Virus record (IMG/VR): IMGVR_UViG_3300047440_000020
Span: 1-22,399 of that record
DNA: 22,399 nucleotides
Source: a virus
Direction: 5' to 3' (one strand)
In this document: positions 7,033 through 13,594 of the stretch, piece by piece
Layout: each line of letters begins with the position of its first letter
Numbering within the stretch: the first letter of the stretch is position 1
Position numbers and translations under genes: made by a program
The notes under the pieces: model-generated
What the model saw: the letters and a program-made list of their open reading frames with translations, nothing else
What the model was told of the DNA's origin: nothing
Databases searched by the model: none

Positions 7033-8040
7033 ATGATCAACCAAATCAAGTCGTTCTTCCGTGGCCTTGGCGAACGCATCAGCACGGCCCTCATGGGCTA
7101 CATGGCAAGCACCGGGATGGTGCTGTTTGCCGCTCCCATGCGCAGTACCGACTTCAAGGCAATCGTTGAGCCCATCCTCAACGATGCTTTCGATGGCGTG
7201 TACGACCAGCGCAAGGACGAGTGGAAGAAGGTGATCACGCAGAAGACCGGGACGGCCCGAGCGTATCACGAAGAGCCTGTCATGTACGGGTTCACAGCTG
7301 CGCCGGAAATGCCCGAGGGCATGCCGGTGACGTATCAACAAGGCGGGGTGCTTTTCAACAAGCGCTACATCTACCGCGTCTTTGGTCTGGCCTACGCGCT
7401 GACCAAGGTGTTGATGGAGGACGGCGACCACATCCGCCTCGGTTCGATCTATGCGAAGCACCTCGCCCAAGCGCTGATCGAGACGAAGGAAACGCTCACC
7501 TCGAATATGTTCAACCGCGCATTCAACCCGAGCTACCTCGGCGGCGATGGCGTGTCCTTGAACAGCAATGCGCACCCGATCGTCGGGAACACGTTCAGCA
7601 ACCTGCTGCCCACTTCGGGCGCGCTGTCGCAAACGACCATCGAACAGATGCTCATCGCGATTCGCAAGGCTGTGAACAACACGGGTGCGCGGATCCGGCT
7701 GTCGCCGGACAAGCTGGTCGTATCGCCTGACAACATCTTCCAAGCGGAAGTGCTGTTGAAGTCGGTCCTCCGGACTGGCACGGCCAACAACGACATCAAC
7801 GCGGTCAAGTCGATCGGCATGCTCGATCCCAACCCTGTGGTTATCAGCCGTCTCACCTCGCCGACCGCGTGGTGGATCACGACCGATGCACCCAACGGGT
7901 TGCAGCTGCTGATGCGCCGTACTCTGGAAAAGAGCATGGAAGGCGACTTCGAGACCGACTCGATGCGTTACAAGGGAACCGAACGCTACGATGTGGGTTG
8001 GACCGACCCGCGCACGGCGTGGGGAACCCCCGGCACCTGA
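7033..8040 (+). CDS. Major capsid protein
   Basis: A 335-residue protein starting at ATG 7033 behind AGGGGAA. The same frame stays open further upstream through the previous gene, but that extension lacks a ribosome binding site. Features typical of HK97-fold coat proteins are a helical N-terminus (residues 1-35, including MGYMASTGMVLFAAPM), the sequence YIYRVFGLAYALTKVLMEDG with a long helix (spine-helix-like), a central domain with IRLSPDKLVVSPDNIFQAEVL, and the closing RRTLEKSMEGDFETDSMRYK and YDVGWTDPRTAWG, which resembles the C-terminal strand of many podovirus coat proteins. It builds the icosahedral shell around DNA. The order scaffold, unknown, decoration-like, capsid supports the call. 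It is followed directly by a terminator. Confidence 0.85.
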   Translation: MINQIKSFFRGLGERISTALMGYMASTGMVLFAAPMRSTDFKAIVEPILNDAFDGVYDQRKDEWKKVITQKTGTARAYHEEPVMYGFTAAPEMPEGMPVTYQQGGVLFNKRYIYRVFGLAYALTKVLMEDGDHIRLGSIYAKHLAQALIETKETLTSNMFNRAFNPSYLGGDGVSLNSNAHPIVGNTFSNLLPTSGALSQTTIEQMLIAIRKAVNNTGARIRLSPDKLVVSPDNIFQAEVLLKSVLRTGTANNDINAVKSIGMLDPNPVVISRLTSPTAWWITTDAPNGLQLLMRRTLEKSMEGDFETDSMRYKGTERYDVGWTDPRTAWGTPGT

Positions 8041-8101
8041 TTCGCGGGCGGTAGACATTCTGTTCAGAAATCGTTAAGAATCAAACCAAACGACCCCGAT
8101 C

Positions 8102-8124
8102 AGCCCGCCGCGTGCGGGCTTTTT
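8102..8124 (+). terminator. Intrinsic terminator after the major capsid gene
   Basis: AGCCCGC (8102-8108) and GCGGGCT (8114-8120) form a perfect 7-pair stem with a CGCGT loop, followed by a T run at 8120-8124. It lies 61 bases after the capsid stop and 38 bases before the next start, in the same direction. It probably limits how much transcript continues into the connector and tail genes, raising the capsid-to-tail ratio. Confidence 0.75.
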
Positions 8125-8162
8125 GGGTGCTCAGGCCATACTTTTCAAGAAGGAGTGCCATC

Positions 8163-8867
8163 ATGCCCAAATGGAGTGACGATATCTACCTTGGCGGTGC
8201 CAAGATCCCCTCCCCCGCTGATCCACTGAATCCGTCTCCGATGACGGAAGGCGTCGGACCAGTCGGCCGCATCTACGTGTGGGACGCCGTGCCCGCAACG
8301 CAAGGCGCCAACGTGCTGGCACTGTCGCAATCCACGACTGCCGGCGGGAATCTGGTGCTTACAGCTGGTGCCAACGTCACGACCCGTATCGGGACGGACA
8401 ATCTGCCGCAGATGGTTCTCGACGTTCCGCGTACTCTTGTTGTCGCCGGTACCGCCGTTTACCCGGTCACAGCTTTCGGTTTCGATCAGTACGGGATGCC
8501 GATGACCGAAACATTCGCAGCAGCTGGTACCGGCAAGAAAGCTTTCAAGGTCGTGTCGCGTGTTACCGCCGGTGCGGTTGGCACCGTGGCGACGGTAGGC
8601 ACCAGCAACGTGCTCGGTCTGCCGTACCGCCTCGCGGACCTCGGCTACATCATGACGACGAAATTCAACGGTGCGACGGAAGCACCGACGATCGTCGTCG
8701 CCGATGGCAACACCGCGACAGCTACCACAGGGGATGTACGTGGCACCTACACTCCGGCCACGGCTCTGGACGGCATCAAGCGCCTCGTCGTCACGATTGC
8801 CTTGTCGGGTATCCAGGCGGGGCCGAATGCTACTCGGCTCGGGGCGGCAGGCGTGAATCAGTTCTAA
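8163..8867 (+). CDS. Phage virion structural protein (minor head/decoration type)
   Basis: A 234-residue protein with AAGGAG at 8150-8155 and ATG 8163. It is beta-rich, Thr/Ala/Val/Gly-heavy and nearly lacks helices. Recognisable segments are VTAFGFDQYGMPMTETFAAA (residues about 103-122), GKKAFKVVSRVTAGAVGTVA, and TATTGDVRGTYTPATALDG near 200. This set, following the major capsid gene, is one I associate with a widespread conserved structural protein of podovirus-like phages. The exact role is unsettled: capsid surface, vertex or minor head protein are all possible. It has no signal peptide and no catalytic residues. It is the first gene after the terminator at 8102-8124 and directly abuts the next start. 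Confidence 0.72.
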   Translation: MPKWSDDIYLGGAKIPSPADPLNPSPMTEGVGPVGRIYVWDAVPATQGANVLALSQSTTAGGNLVLTAGANVTTRIGTDNLPQMVLDVPRTLVVAGTAVYPVTAFGFDQYGMPMTETFAAAGTGKKAFKVVSRVTAGAVGTVATVGTSNVLGLPYRLADLGYIMTTKFNGATEAPTIVVADGNTATATTGDVRGTYTPATALDGIKRLVVTIALSGIQAGPNATRLGAAGVNQF

Positions 8868-9869
8868 ATGCCTACCTCTGGAACAGTCGCACAAACGCAG
8901 ATCAATGTAGCAACCCTGATTGATACTGCGTTTCGGCGCGCGGGCAAAGCACCCTCCACGGTCTCCGGGGAGCTGTTGAATGCTGCTCAAAACGCACTGT
9001 ATTTCCTGTGCGCGGAGATGGTTAACCGTGGGGTTAACCTCTTCTGCGTCAGGAAAAACATCCTTAACGTGCGTGCGCAAACAGCGGCTTACTCCCAGTC
9101 CATTGGAACAGATGACATCCTCAACGTGCTTTACAGGACGTTGCAAGAGCCAGAAGGCTTTCCGATCAGTGGAGTTGACTTCATTGGGGTCACACTAGCC
9201 GCTCCAGTAGCCATCACCAACGTATCCGGCTTTTTTAACGCAGCCGGTACAACTGCTATGGTGGTTGAATACTCCAACGGGCCATCGTGGCAGACGCTGG
9301 TTGCGTTTGGTGAGGCGTCAGTGGATGACGGATCGGACTTCGCCTCCGATATCCAGCGCCCTGTGGTGGCGCAATCGTGGCGTATTCGAGATGCCAGTGG
9401 TAATAATCTGCTTCCAAATACTGTGCGCTTTCGCACTGTCTGGAATGAAGTCAACATGGCGCAGTTGAATCGCGATGATTACGTTAATCTCCCAAACAAA
9501 TATAACACAAACTACTACGGATCACAGCGCGGACTTCAGTTTTGGCACGACAAGCAGATCAACCCCGTTCTCTACGTGTGGCCGATCTCAAATCAAACAA
9601 ACGACCAAATCGTTGTCTATCAACATGGACAGATTGAGGACATTGGTGAGCTGTCAAACGAGCTTGCGGTCCCTGCCCGTTGGTATGAATGCATCATTTT
9701 CACCCTGGCGATGCGACTCTGCCTCGAAATTCCACCGGGTGAGCTGCCACCGGGGCGGTTAGAGTTTATCACTGGACAAGCCACCTACTACACGCAGGAA
9801 GCGGGTAGAGGAGAGTCGGACGGCTCTTCTTACCGCATGACTCCGCGAATCGATGGCTACACGGCATAG
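8868..9869 (+). CDS. Connector/adaptor-like virion protein with inserted beta domain
   Basis: A 333-residue protein whose ATG immediately follows the TAA of the preceding gene, with no good ribosome binding site, so coupled translation is likely. Residues 1-85 and about 200-310 are helical and resemble head-completion or tail-tubular-A-type adaptors of short-tailed phages: ATLIDTAFRRAGKAP, DDYVNLPNKYNTNYYGSQRG, FWHDKQINPVLYVWPISN and WYECIIFTLAMRLCLEIP. Residues about 100-195 form an inserted beta domain (VAITNVSGFFNAAGTTAMVV, SQSWRIRD-like strand) that looks like a sugar-binding or discoidin-type sandwich. Adaptors sit under the portal and link it to the tail. The GC content drops visibly from this gene on relative to the head genes. 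Confidence 0.65.
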   Translation: MPTSGTVAQTQINVATLIDTAFRRAGKAPSTVSGELLNAAQNALYFLCAEMVNRGVNLFCVRKNILNVRAQTAAYSQSIGTDDILNVLYRTLQEPEGFPISGVDFIGVTLAAPVAITNVSGFFNAAGTTAMVVEYSNGPSWQTLVAFGEASVDDGSDFASDIQRPVVAQSWRIRDASGNNLLPNTVRFRTVWNEVNMAQLNRDDYVNLPNKYNTNYYGSQRGLQFWHDKQINPVLYVWPISNQTNDQIVVYQHGQIEDIGELSNELAVPARWYECIIFTLAMRLCLEIPPGELPPGRLEFITGQATYYTQEAGRGESDGSSYRMTPRIDGYTA

Positions 9870-9877
9870 GTGATGAC

Positions 9878-10114
9878 ATGCCCAAGTTTCTGGATACGAG
9901 CCACAACACCGTAGTATCGATTGCAATCTGCGACCGGTGCCGGATGAAGCGAGCTTATGTTGATTTGGTTCCTGATCCAAACTCACCGGGCCTTCGGGTA
10001 TGCAAATCTGGTGGATGCATGGACGAGTTTGATCCGTACCGTCTGCCTGCTCGACAGACAGAAGATATCTCGTTGCAGCATCCGCGTCCTGATGTACCGC
10101 TGGAGATGCCATGA
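9878..10114 (+). CDS. Small zinc-ribbon-like phage protein
   Basis: A 78-residue protein with four cysteines arranged as C18-x2-C21 and C42-x4-C47 in the context ICDRCRMKRAYVDL and LRVCKSGGCMDEFDPYRLP, a small treble-clef or zinc-ribbon pattern. Related short proteins with 'CDRC...DPNxPGLRVC...DPxRLPARQ' are familiar to me from podovirus-like structural operons, but no function has been established to my knowledge. AGGTGA at 9868-9873 serves as ribosome binding site. The stop overlaps the next start as ATGA. It may be a minor virion or assembly protein; DNA or RNA binding is also possible. Confidence 0.75.
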   Translation: MPKFLDTSHNTVVSIAICDRCRMKRAYVDLVPDPNSPGLRVCKSGGCMDEFDPYRLPARQTEDISLQHPRPDVPLEMP

Positions 10115-11352
10115 CAGCTTACAGTGACCGCTTTGGCGGTACCTCCATTCAGCCAGCGGATGTAGCTTACCGTGAGTTCACGGGTGATGCACATCAGTAC
10201 GTCCAATGGCCTCCGTATGCTACAAAGGATAACGTTCTCGCGAAAGTGATGAACTTTACTCCGGCACTGGCAAATCTGATTATTTACCTGCCGGATGCAC
10301 GCGAAGCTGCTCCCGGTGAGTCTATCGTCTTCATCAACAACAGTGCGATTGCTTATCTTGTTTCAACCAACACGGGTGATCCGGTTATCACTGTTCCGCC
10401 AGGAGGCCGCCGCCTAATTCTCCTATCGGACAACACCACACAGAGCGGAGAATGGCAGTCCATTCTCCTCGGGGTTGGAACCGGTACACTAGACATTGCG
10501 GGGTCTGCCGGAGCCGGTTTACAGGCCGTTGGTGCGAAGTTAAACGTTGCTTTTCCGGTCACTACCGTATCGGTTCCGACCACTCTGGCAGAAATTCATC
10601 GCGATAAAGTGCTCGTCTGGAACGGTGGCACTGGCATCTTCACGCTTCCTGCTGCGAGTACACTGGCCGACTTCAATTGCGAAATCCGCAATCAGGGTAC
10701 CGGCGCCCTCACTTTGCAGCCATCCGGCGGTCAACTGATCGACGGCGTGGCCTCGATTGTACTGAACGCTGACGAGAGCCTGTGGTTACACTCCGCATCG
10801 TCTTCGAGTTTCTGGACGACCGTTGGCCGGGGGCGCAGCACTCAATTTGCTTTTACGCAGCTACAAAAAACCGTGACTGGCGGCACTGTCGTGCTGACTT
10901 TGACGGAAGCTGCGAACGTCGTGCAAAACTACAATGGTGCACTCCTATCAAACTGTGATATCGTTCTGCCGTCAATCGTTCAAGTCTATTTCGTCACGAA
11001 TCAAACAACAGGTGCGTTCACTCTTCGATTCAAAACCGCCGGTGTCGGATTAACCGTTACGCTTCCGCAATTGCAAAGTGCCATCTTGTTCTGTGATGGC
11101 ATCAACGTAACGAACGCTGCGACTACAACGTCCGGCGTTCAGCAGGTGGCGTATGGCTGTGTCAATCAACGGCACGAACAACGGATTTTTCTCTCCTGCA
11201 TCGGGTCAGGTGAGCTTCTCGTCGAGTGGTACCGAAGTCGTAAAGATGTCGGGAACTGGCTTGCAAGTGGTCGGTGCAGCCAATCCATTCCTGGATGTCA
11301 AGAGCACAGCTGGCAGTGCTTCTGTTATCGTAGAACGTCCAGCAGGTGCTAA
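10111..11352 (+). CDS. Tail fibre protein, N-terminal part (frame breaks near 11152)
   Basis: The frame gives 413 residues, starting at ATG 10111 behind GGAG (10102-10105). Residues 1-348 look authentic: MTAYSDRFGGTSIQPADVAY, a virion-attachment type N-terminus, then beta-rich shaft segments (FTLPAASTLADFN, LTLQPSGGQLIDG, FTQLQKTVTGGTVVLTLTEA, CDGINVTNAATTT). Residues 349-413 are Cys, Arg, Ser and Trp rich and unlike the rest; they look like an out-of-frame reading of the following fibre sequence. The natural continuation (NGTNNGFFSPASGQVSF) lies in the +1 frame, open from 11111. A single +1 shift between about 11111 and 11170 would give one 730-residue fibre ending in the collar domain. Programmed shift, genuine mutation or sequence error cannot be told apart here. 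Confidence 0.75.
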   Translation: MTAYSDRFGGTSIQPADVAYREFTGDAHQYVQWPPYATKDNVLAKVMNFTPALANLIIYLPDAREAAPGESIVFINNSAIAYLVSTNTGDPVITVPPGGRRLILLSDNTTQSGEWQSILLGVGTGTLDIAGSAGAGLQAVGAKLNVAFPVTTVSVPTTLAEIHRDKVLVWNGGTGIFTLPAASTLADFNCEIRNQGTGALTLQPSGGQLIDGVASIVLNADESLWLHSASSSSFWTTVGRGRSTQFAFTQLQKTVTGGTVVLTLTEAANVVQNYNGALLSNCDIVLPSIVQVYFVTNQTTGAFTLRFKTAGVGLTVTLPQLQSAILFCDGINVTNAATTTSGVQQVAYGCVNQRHEQRIFLSCIGSGELLVEWYRSRKDVGNWLASGRCSQSIPGCQEHSWQCFCYRRTSSRC

Positions 11353-12304
11353 TGGCCTCGTGCAGTTCAGCACAAATACTCTTCCAAGATGGACGGAAGG
11401 CGTTAATAACTCTCCTGAATCTGGCACCAATGCTGGCAGCGACTACCAGATCAGTAGATACGACGATGCTGGTACCCTGTTGGGTACTCCACTTAGCATC
11501 AACCGGGCTACCGGTGAAATCACAATCAACAGTGCACTCCGTCAAAAGGCACTGATTGGCGAACTCAAATATTTTGTCGGAGGTGCGATTGCACGTTCCG
11601 GCTTTCTGTTCTGCGATGGCTCACTTGTCAGTCGGGCCACCTACGCTGATCTGTGGGCCTACGCACAAGCTGTAGGAGTCACCGATGAGACAACATGGAC
11701 GAATGGCTATTTCGGATATTTTAGCACTGGTAATGGCTCTACTACTTTTCGGATTCCTGATCTGCGTGGCCTTCACCTTCGTGGATGGGATAATGGGCGT
11801 GGTCTAGATCCGAGTCGTCCGTGGGGCTTCTATCAGGATCAAGCCAACTTGACGCACAACCACGGTATCAGTGATCCCGGCCACAACCACACACTGAACG
11901 ATCCGACGCATGCCCACAGTGTCGCAGATGGCGGCCACGCACACGCAGCCTCTACAGATGCGCAAGGCTACCACGGGCACGGTGTGAGTGATCCGGGCCA
12001 CGGGCACACAACGCAAGCTTACAACAGCGCCAATACCGGGGGCAGCTTCCCTTTCTCTGGTGCCGGTGTAGCAACATCTGTTGGCTCTGGTACGAATGGC
12101 TCAGGTGTCGGTATTGGCATTGCCGGCGATGGCTCACACGGCCACAACGTCACGATCAACGGTGCGGGTACGGGCATCGGCATCTACGGAAATTACACCG
12201 GAACATACAACTCAGCCGCTAGTACCGGCCTTTCGATTGCCGCAGCTGGTGCAGCGCAGAACACTGTCCGCAACATGGCGTACCCGATCTATCTGAGGTA
12301 CTAA
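11153..12304 (+). CDS. Tail fibre protein, C-terminal part with phage tail-collar domain
   Basis: The frame gives 383 residues from ATG 11153, which has a fair ribosome binding site (AGGTGG, 11144-11149), so independent initiation is possible. Residues about 1-130 continue the fibre shaft (NGTNNGFFSPASGQV, then NSPESGTNAGSDYQISRYDD). Residues about 137-230 are a phage tail-collar domain: IGELKYFVGGAIARSGFLFC, DGSLVSRATYADLW and TTFRIPDLRGLHLRGWDNGR. Residues 235-331 carry seven HxH motifs (HNH, HNH, HAH, HAH, HGH, HGH, HGH) that in T4 gp37 coordinate iron along the trimer axis. The end NMAYPIYLRY closes the collar fold. This is the distal receptor-facing part. In related phages, as I recall, both halves are one protein, which makes the frame break odd. 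Confidence 0.82.
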   Translation: MAVSINGTNNGFFSPASGQVSFSSSGTEVVKMSGTGLQVVGAANPFLDVKSTAGSASVIVERPAGANGLVQFSTNTLPRWTEGVNNSPESGTNAGSDYQISRYDDAGTLLGTPLSINRATGEITINSALRQKALIGELKYFVGGAIARSGFLFCDGSLVSRATYADLWAYAQAVGVTDETTWTNGYFGYFSTGNGSTTFRIPDLRGLHLRGWDNGRGLDPSRPWGFYQDQANLTHNHGISDPGHNHTLNDPTHAHSVADGGHAHAASTDAQGYHGHGVSDPGHGHTTQAYNSANTGGSFPFSGAGVATSVGSGTNGSGVGIGIAGDGSHGHNVTINGAGTGIGIYGNYTGTYNSAASTGLSIAAAGAAQNTVRNMAYPIYLRY

Positions 12305-12305
12305 G

Positions 12306-12956
12306 ATGCCAAAAGTTTACTCTTTCGACGCAACCACAAAGATCTTATCCGGCGAGTCGGACGCCATGGAATCCCCGGCCGAGCCTGGCGTTTTCCTGCT
12401 GCCAGCTTTCTCGACGTTCCTTGCGCCTCCTGTGATTCCAACTGGCAAGACAGCTGTTTGGGAAGCAACCCATTGGCTGATCGTAGATATTCCGCCAATG
12501 GCGACGGAAGCGGTTATTATCGGCTGGCTGGCGACTGACAGGGAAAAGCATACTCTACTGACGAAGATTGCTACCGACCAGATGGATATGGCCGCCAGAG
12601 CTGTTGGTTTTGACAGTATCGCCGATGCAGTGGCCTCGGTACCGGGAACCCCGACCAATCAGGCCGGGAGGGATGCGGCCACGTTGAAAGATTGGCGGTT
12701 GGCCGTCATCAGTCGGATTAACGAGGTGATTGCCACAGTGCGGGGCAATCACAACCCGATGCCAGCGGTGGCCGATATCGTGAACAGCTTCCCGAAGTGG
12801 ACCCGCAACATCCCCGATCCCACTGTGGGAAGCACGCCGGACGTAATCCACGAGCCACATGATCCGCCACCACCTCCGTACGTGCCTCCGCCACCTCCGC
12901 CAGTGTTCCCGGATGTTCATTTCCCGGTCACTCCACCTGATGGAGCGGTGACATAA
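12306..12956 (+). CDS. Fibre-linked protein, possible tail fibre assembly chaperone
   Basis: A 216-residue protein whose ATG follows the fibre stop by one base. Residues 1-62 (MPKVYSFDATTKILSGESDA, then EPGVFLLPAFSTFLAPP and AVWEATHWLIVDIP) match the general pattern of fibre-assembly proteins of the Tfa/DUF4376 kind, which have a 'YxFDxxTGxYxG...P...W...DxP' head and often follow fibre genes. Residues about 75-170 are helical (HTLLTKIATDQMDMAARAVG, LKDWRLAVISRINEVIATVR). Residues 186-216 are proline-rich with runs of five and six prolines and look disordered. Such chaperones help fibre trimers fold and may remain attached. The position just after the fibre supports this; identity with a characterised chaperone is not shown. 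Confidence 0.6.
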   Translation: MPKVYSFDATTKILSGESDAMESPAEPGVFLLPAFSTFLAPPVIPTGKTAVWEATHWLIVDIPPMATEAVIIGWLATDREKHTLLTKIATDQMDMAARAVGFDSIADAVASVPGTPTNQAGRDAATLKDWRLAVISRINEVIATVRGNHNPMPAVADIVNSFPKWTRNIPDPTVGSTPDVIHEPHDPPPPPYVPPPPPPVFPDVHFPVTPPDGAVT

Positions 12957-13594
12957 TGGCTACACCAGACGCACCCGGAGTAAGCATCAACTACCAAGCG
13001 TTGGTGGAAATGCTCCCATCTTGGATGGAGCGGAAGGATGACGCTTTCAAGGCACAGATTCCAAGATTTATCAACCTAGCTGAAAACCGCATTGCTACAG
13101 ATATGAAGCAGGAGGGTTTTCAAGCTGTTGTGACCAGCGTGCTGGATGTCTCCAACATCCAACCAAAGCCGGTCTTTTGGCGCGAAACTATCAGTTTTAC
13201 GATTAAAATCGGCAATAAGTGGGTCGATTTGAAGCTTCGCTCATTGGAGTATATTAAGCGGTTCTGGCCGGAGATTCTCCGAACTGGCATCCCCGCTTAT
13301 TACGCTGATTATAACTTTCAGCACTTCTACGTAGCTCCGACTCCCGCAGAGCCAATTGAATTCGAGCTTGTGTACTATGCTCGGTTGGAGCCGCTGAATG
13401 ACACTCACCAAGAAAACTGGATCACCCTCAACGCCCCACAGACTCTGTTTTTTGCCACAATGCTTGAAGCTACTATGTGGTGCAAAAACCCAGCTGCGGA
13501 ACAAAAGTGGATGCAGCAATATCAAATCGCTGTTGGTGGTATCGTCGCCGAGGACGGTGATCGTAAAGAGGACAGAAACGTCCGAGTGAAATAA
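12956..13594 (+). CDS. Phage adaptor-like protein (head-tail connector)
   Basis: A 212-residue protein starting in a TAATG overlap, with GGAG at 12942-12945. LPSWMERKDDAFKAQIPRFI (residues 15-34), LAENRIATDMKQEGFQAVV, PVFWRETISF, LRSLEYIKRFWPEI and FELVYYARLEPLND are a run of motifs I associate with SU10-type adaptor proteins, which attach below the portal ring. The protein ends with a helical, charged segment. It is of the same broad kind as the product of 8868-9869 but lacks the inserted beta domain. The fibre, its probable chaperone and the zinc-ribbon gene lie between the two adaptors. Cytoplasmic assembly factor is the alternative, but the neighbouring nozzle gene supports a connector role. 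Confidence 0.72.
   Translation: MATPDAPGVSINYQALVEMLPSWMERKDDAFKAQIPRFINLAENRIATDMKQEGFQAVVTSVLDVSNIQPKPVFWRETISFTIKIGNKWVDLKLRSLEYIKRFWPEILRTGIPAYYADYNFQHFYVAPTPAEPIEFELVYYARLEPLNDTHQENWITLNAPQTLFFATMLEATMWCKNPAAEQKWMQQYQIAVGGIVAEDGDRKEDRNVRVK

Noticed and set aside
7018-8058. Long minus-strand open frame of 346 codons opposite the major capsid gene
   Set aside because: It is Arg/His/Val-rich and low in normal hydrophobic patterning, a mirror of the GC-biased third positions in the capsid gene; no ribosome binding site.
8052-8080. Possible promoter TAGACA with 17-base spacer to TAAGAA after the capsid gene
   Set aside because: The -10 box matches only three of six consensus bases and the site lies before, not after, the terminator.
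8145-9146. Minus-strand open frame of 333 codons across two structural genes
   Set aside because: The composition is that of an antisense shadow and it spans two clear plus-strand genes and their border.
11153-12304. Diversity-generating retroelement target in the fibre end
   Set aside because: No reverse transcriptase, template repeat or C-type-lectin-like variable region with adenine-directed variation is visible; the end is a tail-collar domain.
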